A stretch of 64,000 nucleotides of DNA from Nocardia jejuensis NBRC 103114 (GCF_001613145.1 NZ_BDBU01000002.1:124001-188000); one strand, 5' to 3'; shown: positions 16,500 to 25,592, counted from the first letter of the stretch. Notes: generated from the letters alone by a model not told the origin. Numbers and translations: made by a program.

Positions 16500-17783
16500 A
16501 TGTTGGCGATTCACGGTGGCACACCGGTTCGCAGCGGCGTGCCCTGGCCTCGGTGGCCTCGGTACGACGAGCGCACCGAGCACGAACTGCTCGCCGCACT
16601 GCGCTCGCAACGCTGGTCGGTGAGCTGGTACAGCCCACGCGGAGGCAAGTCGCGGGAGCGAGTGTTCGGTGAGGCCTTCGCCCGGTACAACGGGGCGGCC
16701 TACGGCGTGAGCGTCGATCATGGATCCGGGGCGCTGGTGATCGCGCTGGAGGCGCTCGGCATCGGGCCCGGCGACGAGGTCGTCGTGCCCGCCATGACCT
16801 GGGTCGCGCCCGCGACCGCGGTGCTGAGGGTCGGGGCGATCCCGGTGCTGGTCGATGTCGATCCCGAGACCGGCTGTGTCACGGCGGATCACGTGCGCGA
16901 GGCGATCACCCCGCGGACGACGGCCGTGATCGCGGTCCATCTCGCCTGCACCGCAGTGCAACTCGACTCGATCCTCGCCGTGACCGGCATCGCCGGCCTC
17001 GCCCTGATCGAGGACTGCTCGCAGGCCCACGGCACCCGCTGGGCGGGGCGCGCGGTCGGAACCTTCGGCGATATCGGGGTATTCAGCCTCGGCGCCGCCA
17101 AGACCCTCGCCGGTGGTGAGGGCGGTGCGGCCGTCACCGACGACGAGGACCTGTACCGGCGAATGCTCATGTTGCGTGCGGACTCTCGCGGCTACACCGA
17201 GCACGCGCCGCAGCCGGGGGAATACGAGCTGGTGGAACTCGGTGAGGTGATGGGCGGCAACTACTGCATGTCCGAGCTGACCGCCGCGGTGCTGCTCGAC
17301 CAGTTGTCCCGGTTGGACGATCAGCATCTGCGGCGCGAGCAGCGCGCCGAGGAACTGGAGGCGGGACTGCACGCGATACCCGGTCTGGGCTCGATCCCGG
17401 TTCCCGGACCGGTGGATCGGCGCGCGATATACGAGTACGGGATTCGTTTCGCGCCAGATACTTTCGGGTCCGCCGACATCGAGCAGGTCGCCGCCGCGGT
17501 GACGGCCGAGCTGGGCACCAGGGTGTACCCGCCCCGGCCCTCGCTGCACCGCAGCGCACTGCTGCGCCCGCGGACCAAACCCCGGTTCGCGCACTTCTGG
17601 GACGAGGCCGCCGCGACGGCCCGTCGTGAATTCCCCGGCGCGGACCACTACCGCGAGCACACCCTGCTGGTGCACCACAGCGTCCTGCTCGGCGAGCGTG
17701 CCGAGGTGGAGGACCTGCTCGAGGCGTTGGGCAAGGTGCGCTCGGAATCGAAATCCCTGACAACGAAAGGCGAATCGCCATGA
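16500..17783 (+). CDS. PLP-dependent aminocyclitol aminotransferase (DegT/StrS family, BtrR/NeoB-like)
   Basis: 427 residues. The SD AGGAGG overlaps the TAG of the synthase, so translation is coupled. DegT/DnrJ/EryC1/StrS fold with HGSGALVIALEALGIGPGDEVVVPAMTWVA, the EDCSQAHG cofactor-binding Asp at 172, and the Schiff-base Lys in FSLGAAKTLAGGEGG (K201). Segments LRADSR and GGNYCMSELTAAVLLDQL resemble L-glutamine:2-deoxy-scyllo-inosose aminotransferases such as BtrR as I recall them. Expected reaction: amination of 2-deoxy-scyllo-inosose to 2-deoxy-scyllo-inosamine. Its stop overlaps the P450 start by four bases (ATGA). Confidence 0.87.
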   Translation: MLAIHGGTPVRSGVPWPRWPRYDERTEHELLAALRSQRWSVSWYSPRGGKSRERVFGEAFARYNGAAYGVSVDHGSGALVIALEALGIGPGDEVVVPAMTWVAPATAVLRVGAIPVLVDVDPETGCVTADHVREAITPRTTAVIAVHLACTAVQLDSILAVTGIAGLALIEDCSQAHGTRWAGRAVGTFGDIGVFSLGAAKTLAGGEGGAAVTDDEDLYRRMLMLRADSRGYTEHAPQPGEYELVELGEVMGGNYCMSELTAAVLLDQLSRLDDQHLRREQRAEELEAGLHAIPGLGSIPVPGPVDRRAIYEYGIRFAPDTFGSADIEQVAAAVTAELGTRVYPPRPSLHRSALLRPRTKPRFAHFWDEAAATARREFPGADHYREHTLLVHHSVLLGERAEVEDLLEALGKVRSESKSLTTKGESP

Positions 17784-18946
17784 CCCCGGAACCGGCCACC
17801 GAATCCAGCGCGGACGCCCCGATCCTGGCCGTGTGCCCGCTCACGGGCTCGCACCCGTACGGGATGAGCCGGGTGCGGACACCGACCGGTGATCCCGCCT
17901 GGCTCGCGACCGGATACCATCTGGTGCGCGACCTGTTCAACGATGTCCGCCTCGGACGCTCGCATCCCACTCCGGATACCGCGGCGCGAGTGGGCGCGGC
18001 GGTGTTCTTCGGTGGCCCCATGGGTGAGTTCGAGACCGAGCTCGCCGATCAGAAGCGCATGAAAACCGTACTGGCGCCGCACTTCTCGATCAAGCGGATG
18101 CGCGAGTTCCAGCCGCGCGTGGAAGCGATGACCTCGGAGCTGATCGATGCCATGCTCGCGCGAGGGAATTCGGCGGACCTGCACACCGCCCTGGCCCTGC
18201 CGCTGCCGCTGCTGGTGATCTGCGAGCTGCTCGGCGTGCCGTACGAGGATCGAGATCGATTCCGCGCGTGGACTGAGGCGTCGGGCGACATCCACGATCG
18301 TGACAAGGCGCTACAGGGTGCGGCGGCGCTGTACGAGTACTGCACGTCGCTGACCCGACTCAAACGGCGCACGCCGGGCGAGGATGTGATGTCGCGGCTG
18401 TGCGAGGTGCCCGACCTGAGCGACGACGACATCGCGATGTACGGCATGGCGCTGCTGTTCGCCGGGCACGAGACCTCCGTCGTGCAGATCGGGGTCGGCG
18501 TGCTGATGCTGCTCGAGCGACCGGGTCTGTGGCAGAGCCTGCACCGGAACCCCGACCTGGTCCCGAACGCGGTCGATGAACTCCTGCGCGCGTGCGAGGC
18601 GACCAGCGTGCCCCGCTACGCGCGAACGGATCTGGAGATTTCCGGAATCCACGTCGCGGCAGGGGAGATGGTGCTGCTCGGCCTGAACTCCGCCAACCAC
18701 GACCCCACTGTGTTCACCGACCCCGACCGAGTCGACCTCGCCCGCCAGGAGGGTTCCCACGTCACCTTCGGATACGGCACCCGCTACTGCCCCGGAGCCC
18801 CGCTGGCTCGGATGGAGATGCAGGCCGCCATCGGTCAACTGGCGGCCCGCTTCCCGAGCCTGACGCTCGAGGTCGACCCGGACGCGGTTGCCAAGCAGGA
18901 GAACGTCTTCACCGGTGGTGTGACCACTCTCCCGGTTCGGTGGTGA
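17780..18946 (+). CDS. Cytochrome P450 of the aminocyclitol operon
   Basis: 388 residues. I-helix oxygen-binding motif A228-G-H-E-T232, K-helix E267-L-L-R270, and heme loop FGYGTRYCPG with the thiolate ligand Cys337 (Arg replaces the commoner His in FGxGxHxCxG). It is complete and soluble, as in bacterial class I P450s; no ferredoxin is encoded nearby. The 4-base overlap with the aminotransferase makes it part of the same pathway by position. P450s are not part of the core 2-deoxystreptamine pathway, so it probably tailors the aminocyclitol or something attached to it. A strong terminator follows. Confidence 0.9.
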   Translation: MTPEPATESSADAPILAVCPLTGSHPYGMSRVRTPTGDPAWLATGYHLVRDLFNDVRLGRSHPTPDTAARVGAAVFFGGPMGEFETELADQKRMKTVLAPHFSIKRMREFQPRVEAMTSELIDAMLARGNSADLHTALALPLPLLVICELLGVPYEDRDRFRAWTEASGDIHDRDKALQGAAALYEYCTSLTRLKRRTPGEDVMSRLCEVPDLSDDDIAMYGMALLFAGHETSVVQIGVGVLMLLERPGLWQSLHRNPDLVPNAVDELLRACEATSVPRYARTDLEISGIHVAAGEMVLLGLNSANHDPTVFTDPDRVDLARQEGSHVTFGYGTRYCPGAPLARMEMQAAIGQLAARFPSLTLEVDPDAVAKQENVFTGGVTTLPVRW

Positions 18947-18990
18947 GGTGGTCGGACCAGCGGACGGCACGGGGCCGGGCTGAAACCACA

Positions 18991-19025
18991 GATGCCGGAA
19001 GGTTCGGTGAGAACCTTCCGGCATC
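18991..19025 (+). terminator. Terminator of the aminocyclitol operon
   Basis: A perfect 14-bp stem (18991-19004 with 19012-19025) and a 7-nt loop, 45 bases after the P450 stop. No long U-tract. It marks the end of the three-gene unit. Confidence 0.8.
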
Positions 19026-19051
19026 GGATCGGTGGAGTCGATCTGCGGAGT

Positions 19052-19282
19052 TCAGAGCGTGGGGCAGAGTGGTCCCGCGCCGACAGGCGGGGGAGCGGGC
19101 ACGATCCTTTCCGGAACGACGGGGACGCCGGCGGAGTTCGGGCCCTTGGGCACGGCTCCCGGGGCAGGTGCGTTGGGTACGGCGAGGTCGCCGGAACCCC
19201 ACGCTGCTGATGGATTCAATGTGATCAAGGCTGCACAAGCTAACGCAGCGACTACCCGGCCGATGAGCTTCGTATGCGTCAT
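19052..19282 (-). CDS. Small secreted Pro-rich protein
   Basis: 76 residues. MTHTK followed by a hydrophobic core (VVAALACAALITLNPSAAWG) is a good Sec signal peptide. The mature part is only about 45 residues, rich in Pro, Val and Gly (PNAPAPGAVPKGPN), with one Cys near the C-terminus. No family recognised. No strong SD is visible. Similar short Pro-rich exported peptides are common in Nocardiaceae. Confidence 0.5.
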   Translation of the reverse strand: MTHTKLIGRVVAALACAALITLNPSAAWGSGDLAVPNAPAPGAVPKGPNSAGVPVVPERIVPAPPPVGAGPLCPTL

Positions 19283-19543
19283 GACCCAGGACGCTACAAC
19301 CAGCTCAACACAATTCGTCGTATCTCGAAGGTGAACAGAATGTCACGGCCTGTTCGGCCTACTCCGCTGCGGCGAATCGCATTGTGACACAACGGATGAC
19401 GTGCTCGAAATGAATCGTTTTCAGGTAGACACGCGCAATTCGCGACAGAACGTACAATTTGGTCACGACTCGGCGTGTCGAGGCGGGTGAATCCCGTCGG
19501 TGCTGTTCAGTGGGCTGCTCGACCCCGACCGAGAGGGAGACCG

Positions 19544-19975
19544 ATGTCCGCTGGACCGGGTACGAGAATCGCCGCGGTGGCCGCACTGATAATCGCGTCC
19601 GGGGCCGGGATGATCGCCGCCGCGCCGTCGAGTATGGGCGAAGGCGGCTGCGGCACGAATTTCGGCGACTTTCTCGGTGAATTCACCGCCCGGGAAGATC
19701 CGGCGAACGTCATTCGATTCGACGACGCCGGTGGAGTGACATTCCGCAGCGTCAGCTATGGAAACGGGAGTGGAATCTTCGCGGTGATGCCCTCGGGGGG
19801 ATTCAGCGCCGCCCTGCGCATGACCGACCACGCGCCCGGCGACACGCGCCCCGCGAACGCCACCGGCATGATCAAGAGCACGGTCTTCCTCTGCGAGAAC
19901 ACCAGCCCCCAGGTGACCAGCTTCACCTCCCTGGACCAGGACAGCCGAAACTTCGACTACGTCCGGTCGACGTAG
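19544..19975 (+). CDS. Secreted hypothetical protein
   Basis: 143 residues from the ATG at 19544, with SD GGGAG 6 nt upstream. The N-terminus is a signal peptide (TRIAAVAALIIASGAGMIAAAPS). The mature protein has two Cys (GGCGTNFG and FLCENTS) that could form a disulfide, and a beta-rich pattern. No recognised domain. A perfect hairpin terminator follows. Confidence 0.6.
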   Translation: MSAGPGTRIAAVAALIIASGAGMIAAAPSSMGEGGCGTNFGDFLGEFTAREDPANVIRFDDAGGVTFRSVSYGNGSGIFAVMPSGGFSAALRMTDHAPGDTRPANATGMIKSTVFLCENTSPQVTSFTSLDQDSRNFDYVRST

Positions 19976-19991
19976 CGCGTCCCGTCCGGCG

Positions 19992-20034
19992 CGAACGCCA
20001 ACGGCCCGAGCTGGGCTCGGGCCGTTGGCGTTCG
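19992..20034. terminator. Perfect 20-bp stem terminator between convergent genes
   Basis: Arms 19992-20011 and 20015-20034 are exactly complementary with a 3-nt loop (or 18 bp with 7 nt). It sits between the convergent secreted protein and DUF4870 genes and should act both ways. Confidence 0.85.
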
Positions 20035-20053
20035 GGTGACTTCGGCTGTCGCG

Positions 20054-20452
20054 CTACGCGACCGAGTCGGCCAGCCGATCGGCATACGGGGCCACGAACT
20101 TTCCGACGATGGGTAGCTCCGCGCGGACGCCACGGGTGTTGTTCGCCTGGACCATGGCCATGATCCAGACGACGACCGCGAAGATCGCGAGTGCGAGCCC
20201 GGCGAGGCTGATGATGATCCCCAGGGCTCCCAGGAGCGAACCGAGGATGCTCAGAACGACATTGACCACCGAGACCGCCCCGAAGAAGACGATCGATTGC
20301 GAGGCATGGAATTTCACATCGGGGTCGTTCTTCCCCACGAAGAGGAAGATGATTCCGGTGAGCCATCCCAGCGCGTAGGACGCGATCGCGCTGGTCTTCT
20401 TGTCCAAGCCGGTGGACTGTGGCTGGTGTGCGGGAGGCTGTGAAAATGTCAT
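20054..20452 (-). CDS. DUF4870 / Tic20-like small membrane protein
   Basis: 132 residues. A short polar N-terminus (QPPAHQPQSTGLDKKTSAIASYALGW) leads into three or four hydrophobic segments with the family pattern LTGIIFLFVGKNDPDVKFHASQSI. Function unknown; homologues are integral membrane proteins sometimes linked to stress. The start has no clear SD. Confidence 0.8.
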   Translation of the reverse strand: MTFSQPPAHQPQSTGLDKKTSAIASYALGWLTGIIFLFVGKNDPDVKFHASQSIVFFGAVSVVNVVLSILGSLLGALGIIISLAGLALAIFAVVVWIMAMVQANNTRGVRAELPIVGKFVAPYADRLADSVA

Positions 20453-20595
20453 GGGGTAAGTAGATGGCGCGAATGCCGCCTACCGATACCAACTTTCAGC
20501 GCGAGCCGCAGGTCACGGGGTCGACGGGTGGCTGAGGCTGGGAGAGCGACCGGTGTCGCGTCGCTCTGGATTCGAGCAGGATCCGGCGCTCGTGA

Positions 20596-21804
20596 CTAGC
20601 CGGATGCGTACGTGCGGGCGACCAATGCCGCACGCACGCGCCAGAAGTTGGCCTGCGGGACCGTGTCGAGACCGGTGAGCGCGAGAATTCGCCGGAGTCG
20701 GTTATCGAGGGTGTTGGGGTGGATGTGCATGAGTTTCGAGGTGCGCGCGCGGCTGAGGTCGTTCCGGACGTACTCGCGTAACGTATCGAGCAGGTCCGGA
20801 TACTCGTCGAGCGGATCCAGTTGTGCGGCAAGGGATTCCCTCCCGCGCCCCGGCCTGGTGAGTTGATATTCGAGCGCGAGATCGTCGAATCGGTACACCC
20901 CCGGCCTGCTGTGCAATCGCGCGAGGATGTCGAGTAGTTCGTGGGCTTGATCGGCGGCAACGGGAATCTCCGCGGTGTCGGCGGTCACCGCAGCGGCGGT
21001 GATGGGTACGCGTGCGGCGGTGGTGATCTCGGTCAGAAGCCGGTCCAGGCCGTCGTCGGGCACGGCCGAGAGCGGTACGAGGATGGTGCCGCCGCCCGGG
21101 TTGAGCAATTCGGGTACCGCCTGCCCGCAATGGTTTTCGAGGCTTGCCAGCACGCGCTGCACTTTTCGCCGGGCCGCGGCCCGGCCCTCCGGCGTGCGAG
21201 GCCGTTCCTCGGGATGAGAAGAAATCGCCACGGCCAAGACGGTGTAGCGGTCGTCGATCGGTACGTCCTCGGCGTGCGGGACGGTCGAGAATCGCCGTCC
21301 GGCCAGCAGCGCGGCGGCCAGAGCGTTCGCCGCACTGTGTCCCGGGTCGACCGGCCGCACAGAGTACTGGTCGTAAGCCGCCGCCACCGATGACGTGACC
21401 ACGTGCACGGTTTCGAGCAGTCGATGCGCATCGGCGGAGTAGTGACGCGGCTGGGTGACCACTTGCAGGGGCTGGACCATCTCGAGGTAGAAGCGGAACC
21501 CCCTGTGCACGAATTTCTGCACGAGTTCGAGCGGCACGCCACGGCCCACCCACTGCGCGGCCGCATCGCGGAGGCCGGTGAGATCGATTCGCTCACCACC
21601 GGATTCGTGACCGAGCAGCGCGAGGCAGATCTGCACAGCGTCAGTGATCTCCGCTCGCAGTGTCGGCACCCCGATCGTGTGCCTTCCGGCGCTGGTGTCG
21701 AGCAGATACTCGACGATGCGCGCAACAGCCCGGGGATCTCGTGGCGTGCGGGGTATTGCCGTGGCGCGCATCCATCCGGCGGGAACCGCGGGATCAGCGG
21801 TCAT
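20596..21804 (-). CDS. PucR-family transcriptional regulator A
   Basis: 402 residues from the ATG at 21804 (SD AAAGGA). The frame extends far upstream in antisense to the lipase gene, which is a shadow. The C-terminus has the PucR HTH: SKLMHIHPNTLDNRLRRILALTGLD. A central GGDEF-like sensory region precedes it (ALEYQLTRPGRGRESLAAQLDPL). It lies just downstream of the secreted lipase, same strand (62 bp gap), and resembles PucR regulator B on the other side of the lipase, so the lipase is bracketed by two related regulators. Confidence 0.82.
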   Translation of the reverse strand: MTADPAVPAGWMRATAIPRTPRDPRAVARIVEYLLDTSAGRHTIGVPTLRAEITDAVQICLALLGHESGGERIDLTGLRDAAAQWVGRGVPLELVQKFVHRGFRFYLEMVQPLQVVTQPRHYSADAHRLLETVHVVTSSVAAAYDQYSVRPVDPGHSAANALAAALLAGRRFSTVPHAEDVPIDDRYTVLAVAISSHPEERPRTPEGRAAARRKVQRVLASLENHCGQAVPELLNPGGGTILVPLSAVPDDGLDRLLTEITTAARVPITAAAVTADTAEIPVAADQAHELLDILARLHSRPGVYRFDDLALEYQLTRPGRGRESLAAQLDPLDEYPDLLDTLREYVRNDLSRARTSKLMHIHPNTLDNRLRRILALTGLDTVPQANFWRVRAALVARTYASG

Positions 21805-21866
21805 GACGCTCTGTCCTTTCATCCACGGTCCTGTCATCCACGACATCGGCCGACGAGCCGGCCGTG

Positions 21867-23012
21867 TCAGAGACCGCCACCGCCGCCGATCATCCACGGG
21901 TTGAAGGTGCAGGTCAGGTTCGGATGTGCGGCCGGGTCCAGTGCGTGCAAGGCGATGGACGCCGCACGAGGTGAGTACATGAGGGTCAGATGGTCCGACA
22001 GGTCTTGGTCGCATCCGTCCTGCAGCGTGATGTTCTCGACGGTGGCGCCGGGGCCGGCGTGCAAGAAGGTCATTTCGTAGGGGTTCATCACCTCGTCGTG
22101 CCGCGATCCCACCACGGTGTAGTCGACACCCGGAACGGTGTCGCCGCCCGCGTTCAAGGTGGTGTAGAACGGCGATCCGACAGCCTGCTCGATATTGGCC
22201 GCGCCGACGATCGGGTCGTAGAACCCGAGAATGTCGATGCCCAAGTTGTTGATCATGCGCCCCAGCGTCGCGATGCCCATCAGCGAGGTGCCGTGATGGG
22301 TTGCGCCGTAGGTGATCAGTTCCCGCACCTTGCCCTGTCCGCCTTCGAACTTCAGATAATGATTGGCGAGAGTGCCGCCCTGGGAGTGACCGATGATGTC
22401 CACCTGTTCGGCGCCCGTCGCCGCGCGCACCCGATCGACGAAAGCCGCGAGTTGACCAGAGGAGTCCTCGATACGCCCGACCCCGTACCGGCCGGGCATG
22501 ATCGCCCCGACCCCGCCGCCCTCGAGCAGTCCGGAACGACCGAAATTCAGTGCGAACACGCACATTCCGGCGCGGGCGAGCTGCGGGGAGAGGAAAGCGA
22601 AAGTGTCGTAGGCGTTGAGCCAACTGCCGTGCAACAAGACGACCGGGCGCGGGTGTTCGGCACTCGGCTTGCAGTCCCACCGGTTCGACCCGGGAGGCGC
22701 GGCGTCGGGATGGGTGAGGCCGTAGGCGAACGCGGCCAGGTACGCCGACACTTCCGGACCTTCACCGACCGCGTCGCTGGCCGTGCTCTTGCGCCAATCG
22801 GACCCGCTTCCGCTGTCGACGATCGCCTGCGGCGTGCGCCCGTCCGCGGCGGGACGCAGGCCGGAGTTGATGGCCGCGGCCAGCGCCTGGCCGGTCACGT
22901 CGGTGCTCGCGGGATCGGCTGCCGCCGTTCCGGTACCCGCGGTCATGACCATCGCCGCGACCAGAGCCGTGCCGAACGCCGCACTGCGGGCACGGTGCTT
23001 CATTGCAAACAT
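21867..23012 (-). CDS. Secreted triacylglycerol lipase/esterase (lipase class 2)
   Basis: About 381 residues (ATG at 23012; 23003 and 23030 are alternatives). Signal peptide FGTALVAAMVMTAGTGTAAADP. Catalytic pieces: VVLLHGSWLNAYDTF (oxyanion loop), nucleophile elbow DIIGHSQGGTLANHYL, acid in VVGSRHDEVMNPYE, and His in DLSDHLTLMYSP. This matches the actinobacterial class 2 lipases (EstA/LipA-like), which hydrolyse acyl esters outside the cell. The divergent and downstream PucR genes suggest tight control, perhaps by fatty-acid or alcohol signals. Confidence 0.87.
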   Translation of the reverse strand: MFAMKHRARSAAFGTALVAAMVMTAGTGTAAADPASTDVTGQALAAAINSGLRPAADGRTPQAIVDSGSGSDWRKSTASDAVGEGPEVSAYLAAFAYGLTHPDAAPPGSNRWDCKPSAEHPRPVVLLHGSWLNAYDTFAFLSPQLARAGMCVFALNFGRSGLLEGGGVGAIMPGRYGVGRIEDSSGQLAAFVDRVRAATGAEQVDIIGHSQGGTLANHYLKFEGGQGKVRELITYGATHHGTSLMGIATLGRMINNLGIDILGFYDPIVGAANIEQAVGSPFYTTLNAGGDTVPGVDYTVVGSRHDEVMNPYEMTFLHAGPGATVENITLQDGCDQDLSDHLTLMYSPRAASIALHALDPAAHPNLTCTFNPWMIGGGGGL

Positions 23013-23248
23013 TCTTGGTCCACTTCCCATCCAGATCTCACGCGCTCCTGGCTGGACGGCGTATCCAGACGATGACCGTCGTCACAGCGACTCGTTGGTG
23101 TGATCCACGCCATCCACGGAGCGCGTTTCAATCTAAGTCCGGCCGCGGACGCCGTCACTGCATCCAGGCATACAAGAATTCGTCGAAAACTTGGCGCAGG
23201 CGCTAACTTCAACGCCGCGATCACCGAACCTCGACCACCTATCTCGTC

Positions 23249-24517
23249 GTGGGTGACAATGAGGCGATGTGCGCTGCCCCCGCTCCCGCCCTCTCGAGCT
23301 CCCCGTCCCTGGTGGCCCGGATGCGTACCCGGTGGCCGCAGATCGCCCAGCGAATGTTCGACGCGGGACTCGGGCGCACCGCATCGGACGCGGACCTGCC
23401 ACCGGAACACTTCGCCGCCGAAGTGCTGCCGACGATCCACGCCTGCGGTCACGCGGTTCTGCACGCCGTCGGTGAGGGTCGCGAATACACCAGAGCGGAA
23501 GTCGCCGAATTCGTCGTGCCGGTGGCCGAACGGCACGCCGAAGACCGGTTTCCCCTGCCCACGCTGCTCGCGGCGATGCATCAGTCCGCCAAATATGTTC
23601 TGGCCGAAGTACTCTCACTTGCCGAGCCGACCGAGGCGGCGGAGCGTGACTTCGTCATCTCGCGACTGATGGACTTTCTGATGCACACCAATATCGTCGT
23701 CGTGGAGACCTACACCGAGGTCCAGCATTCGGTCCACAACGCCGCCCGCGAGGCCCGCCGCGAACTGTGCTCGGCCCTGCTGCGCGGGCTGGCCGCCAAC
23801 GAATTGGCCGCGCGCGCCGATACTTCGCTGGCAGATCGCTACACCCCGTTGGCCATCCACATCTCCCCGGAAGCGACCTCCGCGGCGTCACTTCTGGCGC
23901 ATCGGCGCATCAGGGTTCTGCACCGAATGCTGGATCGGCTCACCGATTCCACCACCCTCGCCACCTTCGACGGCTTCACCGGCATCGTATTGATCCCGAG
24001 CACGGATTCCGCGGACCCCGACCTCGCTCGCTACCGAACATTGGCCGCGGAGCTCGCCGAACAATTCGGCACCAAAGCCTATGTCGGCCAAGGCCGTGCC
24101 GTGCTTCGAGCCGGTTTGCCCGCCGCGTCCGAAGAGGCCACCGAATTGGCCGCCCTGGCAAGGCTTCTCGGCCGACCGAGCGGCTATTACCGACTCGATG
24201 ATCTGGTGCTCGAATTTCAACTGACCCGGCCCGGGCCCGCACGGGACAATCTCGCCGACCGGATAAGCCCGCTGCTACCCAAACCGCACCTGCTCGAAGC
24301 GCTCGAGGCCCACCTGCGCCACGGTTCCGATCGCAAGTCCGCCGCCGCCGAACTGCAGGTGCACCCCAACACCTTCACCTATCGCCTCCGGCGCGTCTGC
24401 GAACTCACCGGTGTCGACCCGACCGATCCGGCCAACTCCAGACTCCTGGCGGCAGCGCTCACGATTCACCGGCTCTTCCCGCTGGCGACCGGGGCAGGCG
24501 AACCCGAACCATCATGA
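23249..24517 (+). CDS. PucR-family transcriptional regulator B
   Basis: 422 residues from a GTG; ATG at 23267 is an alternative, and neither has a good SD. The C-terminal PucR HTH reads AAELQVHPNTFTYRLRRVCELTGVD, preceded by LVLEFQLTRPGPARDNLADRISPL, closely parallel to regulator A. The N-terminal sensory part differs (ARMRTRWPQIAQRMFDAGLGRT). Divergent from the lipase, so it probably controls it. Two related regulators around one lipase may recognise different ligands or oppose each other. Confidence 0.83.
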   Translation: MGDNEAMCAAPAPALSSSPSLVARMRTRWPQIAQRMFDAGLGRTASDADLPPEHFAAEVLPTIHACGHAVLHAVGEGREYTRAEVAEFVVPVAERHAEDRFPLPTLLAAMHQSAKYVLAEVLSLAEPTEAAERDFVISRLMDFLMHTNIVVVETYTEVQHSVHNAAREARRELCSALLRGLAANELAARADTSLADRYTPLAIHISPEATSAASLLAHRRIRVLHRMLDRLTDSTTLATFDGFTGIVLIPSTDSADPDLARYRTLAAELAEQFGTKAYVGQGRAVLRAGLPAASEEATELAALARLLGRPSGYYRLDDLVLEFQLTRPGPARDNLADRISPLLPKPHLLEALEAHLRHGSDRKSAAAELQVHPNTFTYRLRRVCELTGVDPTDPANSRLLAAALTIHRLFPLATGAGEPEPS

Positions 24518-24569
24518 CGGCGCTGTTCTGTTCGCCGCGGCGTTTCGGGTGGCTCGACGAACCGGGTTC

Positions 24570-25463
24570 TCAGACGAGCAGGACGCGCCGCCCGCGGGTG
24601 TGCCCGGCCTGGCTGTCGGCGTGCGCCGTCGCGGCCTCGTCGAGCGGATATGACCTGTCGACAGGGATGTGGAGCTTCCCGCGCGCGATGAGATCGACTG
24701 CGGCGGTGAGTGCTTCGGTCATATCGCCGCCGACACCGGCGAATCGGATGCCGAGCATGGATGCCTCGAGGTCGGCGATGGTGACCACCTTGTCCGGGTC
24801 CCCGGTCAGGTCGAGGAGGCCGCGCAGCACGCCCGCACCGCTGAGGTCGAGCGCGGCGTCGATGCGCCCGAGGCGGCGCACTCGTTCCACCCAGCCCGGG
24901 TCGTAGGTGGTGGCAACAGCGCCGAGGCTTCGCACGTAGTCCTGGTTCGCGGCACCGGCCGTGCCGATCACCGCGATTCCCCGCTCGCGGGCGATCTGCA
25001 ACACCGCCGACCCGACTCCGCCGGCCGCACCGCTGACCAGCAGCGTCTGTCCGGGTTGAACGCCGACCAGGCGAATGACCCGGATCGCGGTCTCGACCAC
25101 GGACGGGTATCCGGCCGCTTCGGCGAAGCTCGATTCGTCGGGTTTGGGTGCCCAGGAGGACAGGACGGCGTACTCGGCGTACGTGTTCGCACCCCGGCCG
25201 AACACCGGTTCGCCGACCTCGATCCCGGTGACGCCGTCCCCGACTTCGTCCACGACGCCCGACGCGTCCTGTCCGACGCCGGAAGGGAATTCGATCGGGC
25301 GGATACGCCGGAACTGGCCCTCCCGCAGTCGCCAATCGTGGGGATTCACTCCCACGGCCCGCACGGCGATGCGGATCTGACCGGGGCCGGGGTGAGGTTC
25401 GGGCACCTGTGTCGGTTGCAGGACTTCCGGGCCGCCGTACTCGGCGAAACGCATTGCTCTCAT
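24570..25463 (-). CDS. NADP-dependent quinone oxidoreductase (MDR superfamily, no structural Zn)
   Basis: 297 residues. N-terminal GroES-like segment (FAEYGGPEVLQPTQVPEPHPGPGQIRIAVRAVGVNPHDW), SGVGQDASGVVDEVGDGVTG, then the NADP-binding LVSGAAGGVGSAVLQIARERG. The Cys ligands of zinc alcohol dehydrogenases are absent. It should reduce quinones or enones with NADPH. Divergent from a TetR whose operators overlap its promoter, suggesting induction by an electrophile. Confidence 0.88.
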   Translation of the reverse strand: MRAMRFAEYGGPEVLQPTQVPEPHPGPGQIRIAVRAVGVNPHDWRLREGQFRRIRPIEFPSGVGQDASGVVDEVGDGVTGIEVGEPVFGRGANTYAEYAVLSSWAPKPDESSFAEAAGYPSVVETAIRVIRLVGVQPGQTLLVSGAAGGVGSAVLQIARERGIAVIGTAGAANQDYVRSLGAVATTYDPGWVERVRRLGRIDAALDLSGAGVLRGLLDLTGDPDKVVTIADLEASMLGIRFAGVGGDMTEALTAAVDLIARGKLHIPVDRSYPLDEAATAHADSQAGHTRGRRVLLV

Positions 25464-25482
25464 GCCCTCACAATAAGACTAC

Positions 25483-25562
25483 CCGTTAGCATTTCGCAAC
25501 GGTTGTTGTTTTGTCCGGGCGGCGCTACAGTCGCGAGTGCAACCGTTAGGACTTCGCAACCG
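25483..25562. promoter_or_regulatory. Duplicated operator between MDR oxidoreductase and TetR
   Basis: Two near-identical imperfect palindromes starting with CCGTTAG and ending with TTCGCAAC(C)GG at 25483-25502 and 25543-25562, exactly 60 bp apart. One lies 20 bp before the oxidoreductase start and the other 31 bp before the TetR start. The layout fits one TetR operator per divergent promoter. Confidence 0.75.
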
Positions 25563-25592
25563 GTTGGTTCATGGAACCGATAGCATCGGGGG

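Noticed and set aside
7657..18946. Terpene and aminocyclitol genes as one biosynthetic cluster
   Set aside because: They are separated by a TetR/MFS pair, a pseudo-hydrolase and an XRE gene with their own operators and terminators. Adjacency alone does not support it.
20596..22680. 694-codon version of PucR regulator A
   Set aside because: The extension is antisense to the lipase gene. The ATG at 21804 has an SD and family-length protein.
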